Shown here in pieces: positions 32,949 through 42,167 of a DNA stretch of 64,000 nucleotides. A model generated the notes under the pieces. The model did no database searches. It saw nothing but the letters and a program-made list of their open reading frames with translations, and was not told where the DNA came from. This DNA comes from Saccharofermentans sp. (GTDB lineage Bacteria; Bacillota; Clostridia; Saccharofermentanales; Saccharofermentanaceae), in assembly GCA_024692235.1 (NCBI GenBank), contig JAILMW010000022.1:62001-126000 (forward strand). Reading direction: 5' to 3'. The translations under genes were made by a program, and so were the position numbers. Numbering within the stretch: position 1 is the stretch's first letter; every line of letters begins with the position of its first letter.

Positions 32949-33407
32949 GTGGGAAGTAGAGATGACATGCCTGTCGGAGTCAAGTTCTCCATCATAAGCA
33001 GGGCGTTTAAGAGCAGGATAGATGATCTAATGAGAGATTACGGTCTTACTTCGGTCCAGGCCGGGGTCATCCTTGCGCTTAACAGATTCGAGCGATGCGG
33101 TAAGACAGACGAAGTCAATCAGAAGGACTTAGAGCAGGCTATGGGACTTACCCACCAGACCATGACCGAGATAATAAAGAAGCTCGAGGCCAACGGCTTT
33201 GTGAAGTGCAGTCAGAGTACCAAGGACAAGAGATCCAAGTCGATAAAGACCACGGACAAGGTCGGAGAGATCCATAAGGATATGGGTAAGACGGACAATA
33301 TGGTACTGGAAGAGATGTGTAAGGGCATCAGCGACGATAAGAAGAATGAGCTTATCTCTATGCTCGATGTCATGCTGGATAATATATTTGAGAAGGAAGG
33401 AAAGTAA
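32949..33407 (+). CDS. MarR-family regulator
   Basis: 152 residues, GTG start seven bases after AAGGAG; ATG 32967 is a possible alternative. Winged-helix core: LTSVQAGVILAL, NQKDLEQAMGLTHQTMTEII as recognition region and a wing with CSQSTKDKRSKSI. Likely represses itself and the ABC exporter pair right downstream, and is released by a small ligand, as usual for MarR-exporter units. Confidence 0.88.
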   Translation: MGSRDDMPVGVKFSIISRAFKSRIDDLMRDYGLTSVQAGVILALNRFERCGKTDEVNQKDLEQAMGLTHQTMTEIIKKLEANGFVKCSQSTKDKRSKSIKTTDKVGEIHKDMGKTDNMVLEEMCKGISDDKKNELISMLDVMLDNIFEKEGK

Positions 33408-33411
33408 AAAG

Positions 33412-35157
33412 ATGGATAACGTAAAGACTATCCTCAAGTCACTTCGAGAGTTCAAGAAGCCGACGATATTAACGCTGGTCTTCATTATCGCGGAAGTATT
33501 TCTTGAGGTATTGATACCTTTTATTACCGCAAGGACGATAGACGATATCAATGCAGGTGCTTCCTTAGGGGACATAGGCCTTACCTGCGCACTTATGATA
33601 GTAGCAGCTATGGCATCTCTTGCCTGCGGAGCTCTGGCAGGTAAGACGGGAGCGCAGGCTTCTGCAGGACTTGCAAGGAATGTTCGAAAGGATATGTATG
33701 AGAAGATACAGACATTCTCTTTCAGTAACATAGATAAGTTCTCCACTGCATCTCTTGTTACGAGAATGACTACCGACATCACCAATATGCAGAATGCCTA
33801 CATGATGTGCATCAGGATCGCCGTAAGATCTCCCATGATGTTCATCTTCGCAGTCGTCATGGCATTTATAATGGGCGGAACACTTGCAGTTGCCTTTGTT
33901 GTAAGTATCCCGGTAATGATATTCGGTCTTGCCATGATCGGTAAGTATGCGATGCCGGCATTCAAGGCAGTATTTAAAAAGTACGACAAGCTCAATGAGT
34001 CCGTAGAAGAGAATGTCCGCGGCATGAGAGTCGTTAAGGGCTTTGCAAGAGAGGACTATGAGTCAGAGAAGTTCTCCACTGCATCGGATGATATAAGGGT
34101 CGACTTTACCAAGGCAGAGAGGATCGTATCTTTGAACGGACCTCTCATGCAGTTCTGTATGTTCTTTAATATGGTATTTGTCCTTGCTGTAGGATCTAAG
34201 CTCATAATCACTAATCAGGGACAGACCATCAACGTAGGTGAGCTCTCATCCATGATGATATACGGCTTCCAGATCCTTATGGCTCTTATGATGATCTCCA
34301 TGATCTACGTAATGCTCACCATGTCTCTGGAGTCCGTAAAAAGAGTGGCAGAGGTACTTAACGAGAAGCCTGCCATCACCAATCCCGAGAATCCCGTAAT
34401 GAAAGTTAATGACGGTTCTATCGAGTTCAAGGATGTTCACTTCAGCTATTCTTCAAGAGCACAAAGAGAAGCTCTTAATGATATCGATCTTAAGATCGCT
34501 TCCGGTATGACAGTAGGAATCCTCGGAGGTACCGGTTCATCCAAGTCTACTCTGATCCAGCTTATCCCCAGGCTTTATGATGTAACGACGGGATCCGTAA
34601 GTGTCGGAGGCATCGATGTAAGAGAGTATGATCTTGAGACACTGCGTGATGCGGTATCCGTAGTACTTCAGAAGAATGTCATCTTCTCAGGAACCATCAA
34701 GGAGAACCTTCGATGGGGTAATAAGGAAGCTACGGACGAGGAGCTTATCGAAGCTTGTAAGCTTGCTCAGGCTCATGATTTCATCATGGGCTTCTCAGAC
34801 GGCTACGATACGCATATAGAGCAGGGCGGTACGAATGTATCAGGCGGTCAGAAGCAGAGGCTCTGTATCGCCAGAGCGCTTCTTAAGAAGCCTAAGATAC
34901 TTATCCTCGACGACTCTACAAGTGCAGTCGACATGAAGACCGATGCTCTTATAAGACAGGGATTTAAGAAGTTTATCCCTGATACGACAAAGATAATAAT
35001 CGCTCAGCGAGTTGCTTCCGTTCAGGATGCGGATCTTATCATCGTCATGGACGGCGGTACGATCAAGGCCAAGGGAACTCACGAAGAGCTCCTTAAGACA
35101 TCTGATATCTACAAGGAGATCTATGAGCAGCAGACGAAGGGAGGCGATCAGGAATGA
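33412..35157 (+). CDS. ABC exporter half, degenerate ATP site (TM287-like)
   Basis: 581 residues from ATG 33412 (AAGGAAAG upstream), four bases after marR. Six membrane segments (about 15-300), then a nucleotide-binding domain with Walker A GGTGSSKST, signature VSGGQKQR and Walker B LILDDSTSAVD. The catalytic Glu after Walker B is Asp, the mark of the degenerate site in heterodimeric exporters. Works with the 35154-37091 half; the two overlap by 4 bases. Probably multidrug or peptide export. Confidence 0.9.
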   Translation: MDNVKTILKSLREFKKPTILTLVFIIAEVFLEVLIPFITARTIDDINAGASLGDIGLTCALMIVAAMASLACGALAGKTGAQASAGLARNVRKDMYEKIQTFSFSNIDKFSTASLVTRMTTDITNMQNAYMMCIRIAVRSPMMFIFAVVMAFIMGGTLAVAFVVSIPVMIFGLAMIGKYAMPAFKAVFKKYDKLNESVEENVRGMRVVKGFAREDYESEKFSTASDDIRVDFTKAERIVSLNGPLMQFCMFFNMVFVLAVGSKLIITNQGQTINVGELSSMMIYGFQILMALMMISMIYVMLTMSLESVKRVAEVLNEKPAITNPENPVMKVNDGSIEFKDVHFSYSSRAQREALNDIDLKIASGMTVGILGGTGSSKSTLIQLIPRLYDVTTGSVSVGGIDVREYDLETLRDAVSVVLQKNVIFSGTIKENLRWGNKEATDEELIEACKLAQAHDFIMGFSDGYDTHIEQGGTNVSGGQKQRLCIARALLKKPKILILDDSTSAVDMKTDALIRQGFKKFIPDTTKIIIAQRVASVQDADLIIVMDGGTIKAKGTHEELLKTSDIYKEIYEQQTKGGDQE

Positions 35158-37091
35158 GTGCCAACAGAAGAGGTAATGCAGGCCTTGGAATGGGCAAGGA
35201 AGGCTACCAACAGGGATTCGGAGGCCTTGGAAGGACAGTTAAGTTGTTCTTCGGATTCTTCCCCGTCTTAGCTCCCATAACATTTATCTGCGTCATAATA
35301 TCAGCTGCCATCGGAGCTATTCCTTCGTTCTTTACGCAGAATATCATCAAGATAATCGAGAAGTGGGTAGAGTCGGGTGATTATGAGGCTGCTAAGCCGG
35401 AGCTCGTTAAGTACCTGTCTATACTTGCATGTCTTTATGCATTTGCATTTATCCTTAATATCGTAAGAACGCAGATCATGGCTTACATGACACAGGGCTT
35501 TTTACATAAGCTTCGTAACAGGATGTTCTCGGGTATGCAAAAGCTCCCTATCAAGTATTTCGATACTCATAAGCACGGAGATATCATGTCTCACTACACC
35601 AATGATATCGATACCTTAAGACAGCTCATATCAATGGCATTCCCTTCACTTATAGAGTGTACCGTAACGGTAGTAGTAGTGTTCGCCATGATGCTCTACT
35701 TCAGCCTCTGGATGACACTTGTTCTTATCGCAGGTGTTGCGTTGATGTTCTACGTTACTAAGGTCGTAGGCGGAGGATCTGCCAAGTACTTTATCCGTCA
35801 GCAGAAGGCGGTAGCTTCTACCGAGGGCTTCATCCAGGAGATGATGAACGGACAGAAGGTAATAAAGGTATTTAACCACGAGCAGGAGGGCATCGAGGAC
35901 TTTAATAAGCTCAACGACGCACTCTACGAAGATTCTTCCAAGGCTCATGCTTATGCCAATATCTTAGGTCCCATCATCCAGAATATCGGTAATATCCTTT
36001 ATGTTGTCCTGGCTCTTGCAGGAGGTATCTTCCTGATCGCGAAGGTTCCTAATGTATCTTTCTCCGGAATGGCATTTGGTATCAGCATCCTTGTTCCTTT
36101 CCTTAATATGGCTAAGCAGTTCACGGGTAATATCAACCAGCTCACGATGCAGATCAACTCCATCGTAATGGCAGGTGCAGGTGCTCAGAGAGTATTCGCT
36201 CTTATAGATGAGAAGCCTGAGACTGACGACGGCTACGTTGAGCTCGTTAATGCGAAGATTGGCGCTGACGGCAGCATCGAGGAGACATCCGAGAGAACAG
36301 GTAAGTGGGCATGGAAGCATTTCCACAAGGCAGACGGTACGACCACATATACGGAGCTTAAGGGCGACGTAAGGATGGTAGACGTAGACTTCGGTTACGA
36401 AGAGGGCAAGGATGTCCTTCACGATATAACCCTCTTTGCAGAGCCCGGTCAGAAGGTCGCTTTCGTAGGTGCTACCGGTGCAGGTAAGACTACTATCACG
36501 AACCTTATAAACCGCTTCTACGACATAGCAGACGGTAAGATCAGATATGACGGCATCAATGTCAATAAGATAAAGAAGGACGATCTTAGAAGGTCCTTAG
36601 GACTTGTTCTTCAGGAGACTAACCTCTTCACGGGAACGGTTATGGATAACATAAGATACGGTAAGCTCGATGCTACCGAAGAAGAGTGCATCAAGGCAGC
36701 TAAGCTTGCAGGTGCCGATGACTTCATAACACGTCTTCCCGACGGCTACAACACGATGCTTACCAATAACGGTGCTAACCTCTCGCAGGGTCAGAGACAG
36801 CTCATATCCATCGCGAGAGCCGCTGTTGCAGATCCGCCTGTAATGATCCTCGACGAGGCTACATCCTCTATCGATACCAGAACGGAGTCTATCGTTCAGA
36901 AGGGTATGGATAAGCTCATGGAAGGAAGAACGGTATTTGTTATCGCGCACCGTCTCTCCACAGTCATGAACTCCGATGTCATCATGGTACTTGATCACGG
37001 TAAGATCATAGAGAGAGGTAACCACGAGCAGCTCATCGCCGACAAGGGCACATACTACCAGCTCTACACCGGTGCATTCGAGCTCGAGTAA
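35154..37091 (+). CDS. ABC exporter half, canonical ATP site (TM288-like)
   Basis: 645 residues. Gly-rich cytoplasmic N terminus, six membrane segments, a ~30-residue insertion before the ATPase (GADGSIEETSERTGKWAWK), then Walker A GATGAGKTT, signature LSQGQRQL and Walker B MILDEATSSID with the catalytic Glu present. Partner of the preceding gene in an asymmetric heterodimer. Confidence 0.9.
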   Translation: MSANRRGNAGLGMGKEGYQQGFGGLGRTVKLFFGFFPVLAPITFICVIISAAIGAIPSFFTQNIIKIIEKWVESGDYEAAKPELVKYLSILACLYAFAFILNIVRTQIMAYMTQGFLHKLRNRMFSGMQKLPIKYFDTHKHGDIMSHYTNDIDTLRQLISMAFPSLIECTVTVVVVFAMMLYFSLWMTLVLIAGVALMFYVTKVVGGGSAKYFIRQQKAVASTEGFIQEMMNGQKVIKVFNHEQEGIEDFNKLNDALYEDSSKAHAYANILGPIIQNIGNILYVVLALAGGIFLIAKVPNVSFSGMAFGISILVPFLNMAKQFTGNINQLTMQINSIVMAGAGAQRVFALIDEKPETDDGYVELVNAKIGADGSIEETSERTGKWAWKHFHKADGTTTYTELKGDVRMVDVDFGYEEGKDVLHDITLFAEPGQKVAFVGATGAGKTTITNLINRFYDIADGKIRYDGINVNKIKKDDLRRSLGLVLQETNLFTGTVMDNIRYGKLDATEEECIKAAKLAGADDFITRLPDGYNTMLTNNGANLSQGQRQLISIARAAVADPPVMILDEATSSIDTRTESIVQKGMDKLMEGRTVFVIAHRLSTVMNSDVIMVLDHGKIIERGNHEQLIADKGTYYQLYTGAFELE

Positions 37092-37113
37092 GGATAATTG
37101 TCTTACATATAAC

Positions 37114-37140
37114 AAAGGACCGCTTCGGCGGTCCTTTTAT
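37114..37140 (+). terminator. Terminator of the marR-ABC operon
   Basis: Perfect 10-bp stem AAAGGACCGC / GCGGTCCTTT with the stable TTCG loop, followed by TTAT. Confidence 0.88.
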
Positions 37141-37150
37141 TATTCTTGGA

Positions 37151-37251
37151 AGTCACTGTTTTACGTTATTAGTGACTGTTTTAGTGATTTAACGGCGAAA
37201 GTCACGATTTCAGTCACTAACTTGCGCCAAAAAGTGACTGTTTTAGTGACT
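37151..37251. repeat. Four 19-base AGTSACT repeat units
   Basis: Units at 37151, 37171, 37200 and 37233. The heptamers AGTGACT/AGTCACT occur in pairs 12 bases apart with a T-rich centre (GTTTT or GATTTC). Units at 37171 and 37233 share 17 identical bases. The first unit's second heptamer is degenerate. The array lies between the ABC terminator and the end of the SCIFF maturase gene; no gene is visible in it. Confidence 0.7.
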
Positions 37252-37256
37252 AAGAC

Positions 37257-38660
37257 TTACTTTTTCTCCGGTGCGGGAGCGATATCCTCCTCGGAGAGGT
37301 TATCCAACCTCACAGCCAGCGCACATTCGATCCTCTTCTTGAAGAGGCGGCAGCCGTAGTCATAGATACCTGTTATGGAGCCGTCAGCGTGGAAGGAGTT
37401 GGCAGCGCATCCGCCGGAGCAGTAAAGCTTTGCCCAGCAGTCCTTGCAGGCTTCTCTGGAGTAAGCATTTACCTGAGCGAACTCGTGCACGATCTCCTGA
37501 TTCTTGATGCCTTCCCAGATATCACCGATCTTGCACTCGGGGTGAGATACGAACTGGTGGCAGGGGTAGAGGTCACCCCAGGGAGTAACAGCCATATATT
37601 CTGTTCCTGCGCCGCATCCCGAGATCCTCTTGTAGATACAGGGACCGCAGGTAAGATCCAGCATATAGTGGTAGAAAGTAAATCCGTTGCCTTCCTTGTT
37701 ACGCTTCATCATCTCGCGTGCAAGGCGTTCGTACTCTGCGCAGAGTACAGGGAAGTCCTCTTCGGTAAGGGCGGAAGGAGAATCCGGAGATGTTACTACA
37801 GGCTCCATGGAGAGCTCCTTGAAGCCCAGATCCGCCATATGCAGGATGTCATTTACGAAGTCGGTATTAAAGTGTGTAAAGGTGCCTCTCATATAGTAGC
37901 TCTTGTTGCCGCGCCTTCTTACGAACTCCTGGAACTTGGGAACGATCCTGTCGTAGGAGCCGTTGCCTGCAAGGTCTACACGGAAGCGGTCATTTACTTC
38001 CTTTCGTCCGTCGAGGGAAAGAACTACGTTATGCATCTCGTCGTTACAGAAGTCGATGACATCGTCAGTGATGCCGATACCGTTGGTGGTAAGAGTGAAG
38101 CGGATATTCTTGCCCGCATCCTTCTCGATGGAGCGCGCGTACTTGACGAGCTGCTTTACGACTTCCCAGTTCATCAGGGGCTCGCCGCCGAAGAAGTCGA
38201 TATCCAGGTTCTTGTGGTATCCCGAGTTCTCTATAAGGAAATCGATGGCGCGCTTACCTGTCTCGAAGCTCATTATTCCGCAGTCGCCGTTGAACTTGCC
38301 CTGTGCGGCAAAGCAGTAGGAGCAGTTAAGGTTGCATGTATGAGCTACATGAAGGCAGATCGCCTTCAGGGTATATTTTCTCTTCTTTAGATCGATGGCG
38401 ATATTCTCGTACTTGTCGGGAGCAAAGAGCTTGCCCTGAGCCTTCAATGCCTCGATGTCGGCAAAGCACTCTTCTATCTCGTCTTCGTTAACATCTTCCT
38501 TATCGGCATATTTTTCCAGGATGAACTTCTTTATCTCATCCTTAGGCGTAGACTCGTATCTCTCGATAATGTCGTAAGCGACCTCGTCCACCAAGTGGAT
38601 GGAGCCTGAGAATACATCTAATACTATGTTCTTGTCATCAAACTTATAACAATGGATCAA
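37257..38660 (-). CDS. scfB: SCIFF radical SAM maturase
   Basis: 467 residues. N-terminal ~95 residues form a peptide-binding (RRE-like) part. Radical SAM core with CNLNCSYC (Cys109, 113, 116) binding the SAM [4Fe-4S] cluster and GGEPLMNW. C-terminal SPASM-type cysteines (CGPCIYKRISGCGAG, CKDCWAKLYCSGGC) for two auxiliary clusters. It installs thioether bonds in the six-cysteine peptide encoded just upstream (38754-38900). Length, domain order and linkage fit the CteB-type maturases. Confidence 0.93.
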   Translation of the reverse strand: MIHCYKFDDKNIVLDVFSGSIHLVDEVAYDIIERYESTPKDEIKKFILEKYADKEDVNEDEIEECFADIEALKAQGKLFAPDKYENIAIDLKKRKYTLKAICLHVAHTCNLNCSYCFAAQGKFNGDCGIMSFETGKRAIDFLIENSGYHKNLDIDFFGGEPLMNWEVVKQLVKYARSIEKDAGKNIRFTLTTNGIGITDDVIDFCNDEMHNVVLSLDGRKEVNDRFRVDLAGNGSYDRIVPKFQEFVRRRGNKSYYMRGTFTHFNTDFVNDILHMADLGFKELSMEPVVTSPDSPSALTEEDFPVLCAEYERLAREMMKRNKEGNGFTFYHYMLDLTCGPCIYKRISGCGAGTEYMAVTPWGDLYPCHQFVSHPECKIGDIWEGIKNQEIVHEFAQVNAYSREACKDCWAKLYCSGGCAANSFHADGSITGIYDYGCRLFKKRIECALAVRLDNLSEEDIAPAPEKK

Positions 38661-38690
38661 TGTCGTAGATCTCCTTTATTTACGGGCATG

Positions 38691-38727
38691 AAAAAGGTCT
38701 CAGAATCCTATAGATTAAGAGACCTAA
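38691..38727 (-). terminator. Intercistronic terminator/attenuator between scfA and scfB
   Basis: On the minus strand AGGTCTC and GAGACCT (7 bp) enclose a 17-base loop, followed by five T. Partial termination here would give more precursor peptide than maturase. Confidence 0.65.
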
Positions 38728-38753
38728 TATTCAACTTCTGAAAGTAACGAGAA

Positions 38754-38900
38754 TTACTTCTCAACCTTCTCGCAAGCCTGGTTAGCTACGCCGCAGGAAG
38801 TCTTGCAAGCAGACTGGCAGGATGTCTGGCACTCGCCGCAGCCGCCTTCCTTAACAGACTCGTTCAGGTCACGTGTATTGACAGTAATGATTCTTGTCAT
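38754..38900 (-). CDS. scfA: SCIFF precursor peptide (six cysteines)
   Basis: 48 residues, too short for usual gene calling. Leader MTRIITVNTRDLNESV, then the core with cysteines 21, 24, 28, 32, 36 and 43 in the family pattern CGECQTSCQSACKTSC. Ribosome site AGGGGG before ATG 38900. It is the substrate of ScfB, which links Cys sulfur atoms to neighbouring residues (ranthipeptide). The family is nearly universal in Clostridia; its role has been tied to quorum sensing or redox control but is unsettled. Confidence 0.93.
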   Translation of the reverse strand: MTRIITVNTRDLNESVKEGGCGECQTSCQSACKTSCGVANQACEKVEK

Positions 38901-38932
38901 GTCAATGAGCCCCCTTGATTTTTAATAAAAGA

Positions 38933-38962
38933 ATTATACTTTGATTCAAGCGTCGGTGTCAA
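38933..38962 (-). promoter_or_regulatory. Strong promoter of scfA
   Basis: Perfect TTGACA (38962-38957), 18 bases, perfect TATAAT (38938-38933) on the minus strand, overlapping the end of the upstream decarboxylase gene. Confidence 0.8.
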
Positions 38963-40337
38963 CCTTTAGTAACGTCCCGTCCCATTGTCTGTAGGGGTCT
39001 GTCTTGAAGTTTGTGCCACCTGCCTTAAGATCTTCCATAAAGCGGAGGATATCTTCGGAGATCTCCTGCCCGGGGATAAGAAGCGGCACTCCCGGCGGGT
39101 ATGAGAAGACGTATTCTGCGCTTATCTGTCCTGCGGCATCCTCGGCCTTGACCTTAGAAGAACCGGCTCTTAATGCCTTGGAGACTGACATCTTGTATCT
39201 TCGCGGGACAGAAGGAAGGGAAGGCGCGTGAGATCTTTTGCCGGCTTTTTCCTCTACGGTGGAGTCTATGGCCTTTATAGCTTCCGCGAACCTTATAAGG
39301 GAAGAAGATGTATCTCCCGTACCTGTCATGGCAATGATGTATGACGGAAATGAGGCTTCAACTTCAATAAGAAAGTCCTCGCGAAGAAGATCTGCCAGCT
39401 CATAGCCTGTCATGTAACCGCAGGTAAGGATTACTATCTTAGAGATATCCTGAGAAGACGAAGTGTAGAGTCGAAGCTTTGTTAAGCTCTTAAGATCAGA
39501 TCTTAGATCCTCTGCGATCTTATAGAGGTTATCGACACGAGGGTCTATAAGAGCATTCTCAAGACCTGCCATCAGCATATAAGAAGGACTTGTAGACTCC
39601 AAAGATGATAAAAAGTGGCGAAGAAGGCGCCTGTCGGCTCTGTCGCCGAACATAAGAAGCACCGCCGTCTGGGTAGGCGCGCTCATGGTCTTATGAACGC
39701 TCTTTATGACGATATCGCCGCAGGACGTAGGAGGAAAGAGATTATCTCCCTTTATGCCGAAGTGAGCGCCGTGAGCTTCGTCTACAATAAGCAAGACGTC
39801 TTTCTTCTTACATATCTCATATATCTTCCCGGTGTTCGAAATGATCCCTTCGTATGTAGGAGATGTTATTACTACTGCCTTTATCTTGGGATCTGACAGG
39901 AGCTTTTCTTCTATTAGGGCGGGATCTGCGCCCAGAAGAAAAGGAGTATCTTCCGCTGTATCAGGGTCGATAAGAACGGGCGTCGCGCCTGAAAGCTCTA
40001 TCCCGTGCCATACGGATATATGGCAGTTGGATGCAACTAAGATCTTATCGCCCTTCATCGTATGAGAGAGGATGGAAGCTACAAGAAGTGCAGAAGAGCC
40101 GTTTACCGAGATCAGGGCATCGTCAGCACCCCATAGGTCCATAGCTCTCTTCTCGATGCCTCTTATAACTCCTTCAGGGGAGTGGAGGTTATCAAAGCCG
40201 TCTATCTCCGTTATGTCACAGGAATAGGAGATACCGTCAGGCTCTGATCCGGGATTACGCTTATGCCCCGGCATGTGCATGGGAAGAAGATCATCTTCTC
40301 TTAGCTTCTTAAGTCTTGAGTTTAAAGTGTCTTTCAT
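38946..40337 (-). CDS. Orn/Lys/Arg decarboxylase-family protein
   Basis: 463 residues, fold type I PLP enzyme. N-terminal MHMPGHKRNP, the PLP-facing DEAHGAHFG and the Schiff-base Lys in SVHKTMSAPTQTA, and a C-terminal domain ending with YPPGVPLLIPGQ. Size and motifs fit the short Firmicute group (YaaO-like) rather than the large inducible enzymes. It would make a polyamine or its precursor (agmatine, cadaverine or putrescine); the substrate cannot be read from the sequence. In related genomes the gene sits near dnaX/holB/recR, as here. Confidence 0.87.
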   Translation of the reverse strand: MKDTLNSRLKKLREDDLLPMHMPGHKRNPGSEPDGISYSCDITEIDGFDNLHSPEGVIRGIEKRAMDLWGADDALISVNGSSALLVASILSHTMKGDKILVASNCHISVWHGIELSGATPVLIDPDTAEDTPFLLGADPALIEEKLLSDPKIKAVVITSPTYEGIISNTGKIYEICKKKDVLLIVDEAHGAHFGIKGDNLFPPTSCGDIVIKSVHKTMSAPTQTAVLLMFGDRADRRLLRHFLSSLESTSPSYMLMAGLENALIDPRVDNLYKIAEDLRSDLKSLTKLRLYTSSSQDISKIVILTCGYMTGYELADLLREDFLIEVEASFPSYIIAMTGTGDTSSSLIRFAEAIKAIDSTVEEKAGKRSHAPSLPSVPRRYKMSVSKALRAGSSKVKAEDAAGQISAEYVFSYPPGVPLLIPGQEISEDILRFMEDLKAGGTNFKTDPYRQWDGTLLKVDTDA

Positions 40338-40351
40338 AGTTTCGGTAAAAG

Positions 40352-40386
40352 AAACCCCGCCCCTTAAAAAGGAGCGGGGAAAAGAA
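40352..40386 (-). terminator. Terminator of the HD-domain gene
   Basis: Minus strand: CCCCGCTCCTT and AAGGGGCGGGG form an 11-bp stem with one G-T pair, followed by TTTCTTTT. Confidence 0.8.
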
Positions 40387-40415
40387 ATGGAGTATAAAGA
40401 TAGAAATAATAATTC

Positions 40416-41243
40416 TTACTTAAGTACAGTAAAGCTGTAGCTGTCGATAGTATCCTTGTTCTCGTAGATATTCTTCTGAAGGTCGATAGCCGTGCCGAGG
40501 ATAAGTGTGTAAGGGGAGAGAGCTCCGCCTACGGAACAACGCTTATCAGCATAGCTTATAGCCTGAGCTTCGTCCTCAGATACGAGCATGTACTGGGATA
40601 CGAGATAGAGGCTTCTTACTCCGACGTCCATACCGACGAGCTTGGGGTTGATGGAGTAGGAGTTTGAAGAAGATGCACCGGGAGTAGAGATCCTGCTGCT
40701 GAAGGAAAGTCCGAGAGCGGAGGAAGAAGAACCGAGGTGCTCCTCTACGAGGAAGTAAGGCTTGCCCTCTACGCCGACCTTGCCGACATCGTGGAAGAGA
40801 CCGATGATGATAGCGGACTCTTCGTCGAGCTGGGGCATGATGGTATCCTTGATCCTGAGAAGCTGCTTTGTAACTGCTACGCTTCTGATGAGAAGTCCCT
40901 TTTCACATGCGAGAGCACCTTCTGTATCGGCAGGAGCCGTAAGCCAGGAAGTCCTGTTCTCGAGGAAGTCGATGAAGTGATCGAACTCTGTCTTTCTCTT
41001 AACGACAGCTGCCTTGAGCTGGCCGTAGAGCTCGTCTACATTCTCCTTAGTAACGTCAACCATGGGCATGATGCCTGCAGAAGCGTTAACGGGTGTGCCT
41101 GTTGCTGCAGCGGAAACTGCTGCTGCTGCCGCGGGAACTGCAGTCTCACCTGCATCGGAACCCTCGGAGAAATTATACTTACACTTGGGACATCTGATCG
41201 CCTGGTTGGCAATTGTCATTCCGCAATCGGGACACTTTTTCAT
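40416..41243 (-). CDS. Zinc-ribbon and HD-domain protein
   Basis: 275 residues, ribosome site GGAGG. Zinc ribbon at 3-21 (CPDCG...CPKC), an Ala-rich linker (30-55), and a helical domain with GLFHDVGKVG, the His-Asp of an HD phosphohydrolase, and later DEAQAISYAD. Similar proteins are described only as HD-domain proteins, possibly nucleotide hydrolases. Promoter TTGAAA-17-TAAAAT at 41291-41319 on the minus strand; own terminator. Confidence 0.7.
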   Translation of the reverse strand: MKKCPDCGMTIANQAIRCPKCKYNFSEGSDAGETAVPAAAAAVSAAATGTPVNASAGIMPMVDVTKENVDELYGQLKAAVVKRKTEFDHFIDFLENRTSWLTAPADTEGALACEKGLLIRSVAVTKQLLRIKDTIMPQLDEESAIIIGLFHDVGKVGVEGKPYFLVEEHLGSSSSALGLSFSSRISTPGASSSNSYSINPKLVGMDVGVRSLYLVSQYMLVSEDEAQAISYADKRCSVGGALSPYTLILGTAIDLQKNIYENKDTIDSYSFTVLK

Positions 41244-41290
41244 GGACTTGACCTCCTGGTCACAATAATATTTGTGTTTTTGATAGAGAT

Positions 41291-41319
41291 ATTTTACAAT
41301 TTCAAACGGCGATTTTCAA
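41291..41319 (-). promoter_or_regulatory. Promoter of the HD-domain gene
   Basis: TTGAAA (41319-41314), 17 bases, TAAAAT (41296-41291). Confidence 0.6.
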
Positions 41320-41363
41320 CACGAATAGTGCAGTTTGACAACAGTTTACAATTTATTAATTTA

Positions 41364-42131
41364 TTACTTCTTAAGCTTGCCCAGAGTGTTTTTAAGGAAA
41401 CGCGGTATCGAAACTTTATATGGAAAATACTGCATCTTTCCCGTCTCGTGAGCGCGAAGGACCATCTCCAGTTCCCTTGGATTTACGTTCCCGCTGTTAT
41501 TCATTATGTAGTTCTCTGTACCGGGCGCTTCGTAGAAACAGCGGTAGTGCGCGCCGTATGCGTCGCCTACTCCGAGAACGTGACCGAACTCGTGTGATGC
41601 TACGCTCATGAAGGAGGAGATTCTGGAATAATCGTTCATGTTGATGGTACCGGGATATGTAAGGGACCAGTTGATCATGGCAGCCTCGGGACAGCCTGTC
41701 AGGAGAAATCCCCATCCCATGCGCCATACGGGACTTGTGACAAAGGAAGTCTTGGATACTGTCGTATGACGTACAAGGAAGAATCTCTGCTTGGGGTCGA
41801 AGACCGCGTCGGGATCGTCCTTTCGTATCACGTTCATCTTAACTACCACGGGAGTCCTGGTGCCTTCGAAGATGTAGTGCTTGGCCCAGTGTGACTTGAT
41901 GCCCTCCACGAATGCGTCAGCGTATGTATAGCCTTCGGGCTTGCTCTTAAGGAGCACGTCCTTGGTATCCGTCCTGTCTATTGGCAGGAGGTATACAGGA
42001 TCGAACTCCACGTGAACAGTCATATATATGGTGTCCTTCGAGATCTCTATCTGTACCGGGACCTTCAGGGGATCCTTATAGGAGATAGAGAAGGACGAAG
42101 ATGACGTAAAAGGCTTAAGCTTATAAAACAT
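41364..42131 (-). CDS. Metzincin-type zinc metalloprotease, no signal peptide
   Basis: 255 residues with the zinc site HEFGHVLGVGD (HExxHxxGxxD as in matrixins and serralysins), followed by a YIMNNSG Met-turn candidate, so all parts of a metzincin active site are present. There is no signal peptide or membrane segment, which is unusual for the class. ATG 42131 has no ribosome site; a TATAAT ends eight bases upstream, suggesting a leaderless mRNA. Met37 (ribosome-like AAGGA) is an alternative but would cut through a predicted strand. Confidence 0.75.
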   Translation of the reverse strand: MFYKLKPFTSSSSFSISYKDPLKVPVQIEISKDTIYMTVHVEFDPVYLLPIDRTDTKDVLLKSKPEGYTYADAFVEGIKSHWAKHYIFEGTRTPVVVKMNVIRKDDPDAVFDPKQRFFLVRHTTVSKTSFVTSPVWRMGWGFLLTGCPEAAMINWSLTYPGTINMNDYSRISSFMSVASHEFGHVLGVGDAYGAHYRCFYEAPGTENYIMNNSGNVNPRELEMVLRAHETGKMQYFPYKVSIPRFLKNTLGKLKK

Positions 42132-42138
42132 GTAAAGG

Positions 42139-42167
42139 ATTATAACGCATTAAATAGACACTGACGA
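42139..42167 (-). promoter_or_regulatory. Promoter for the metalloprotease (leaderless candidate)
   Basis: Minus strand TCGTCA, 17 bases, TATAAT, then CCTTTAC and ATG. The -35 part lies inside the palindrome 42155-42186. Confidence 0.5.

Noticed and set aside
37151..37251. The AGTSACT array as a CRISPR
   Set aside because: Units are only 19 bases with irregular short gaps and changed orientation; no spacers of constant size and no cas genes.
37389..38390. 333-residue plus-strand frame across the SCIFF maturase
   Set aside because: The minus strand carries the radical SAM and SPASM motifs; the plus frame has none and no ribosome site.
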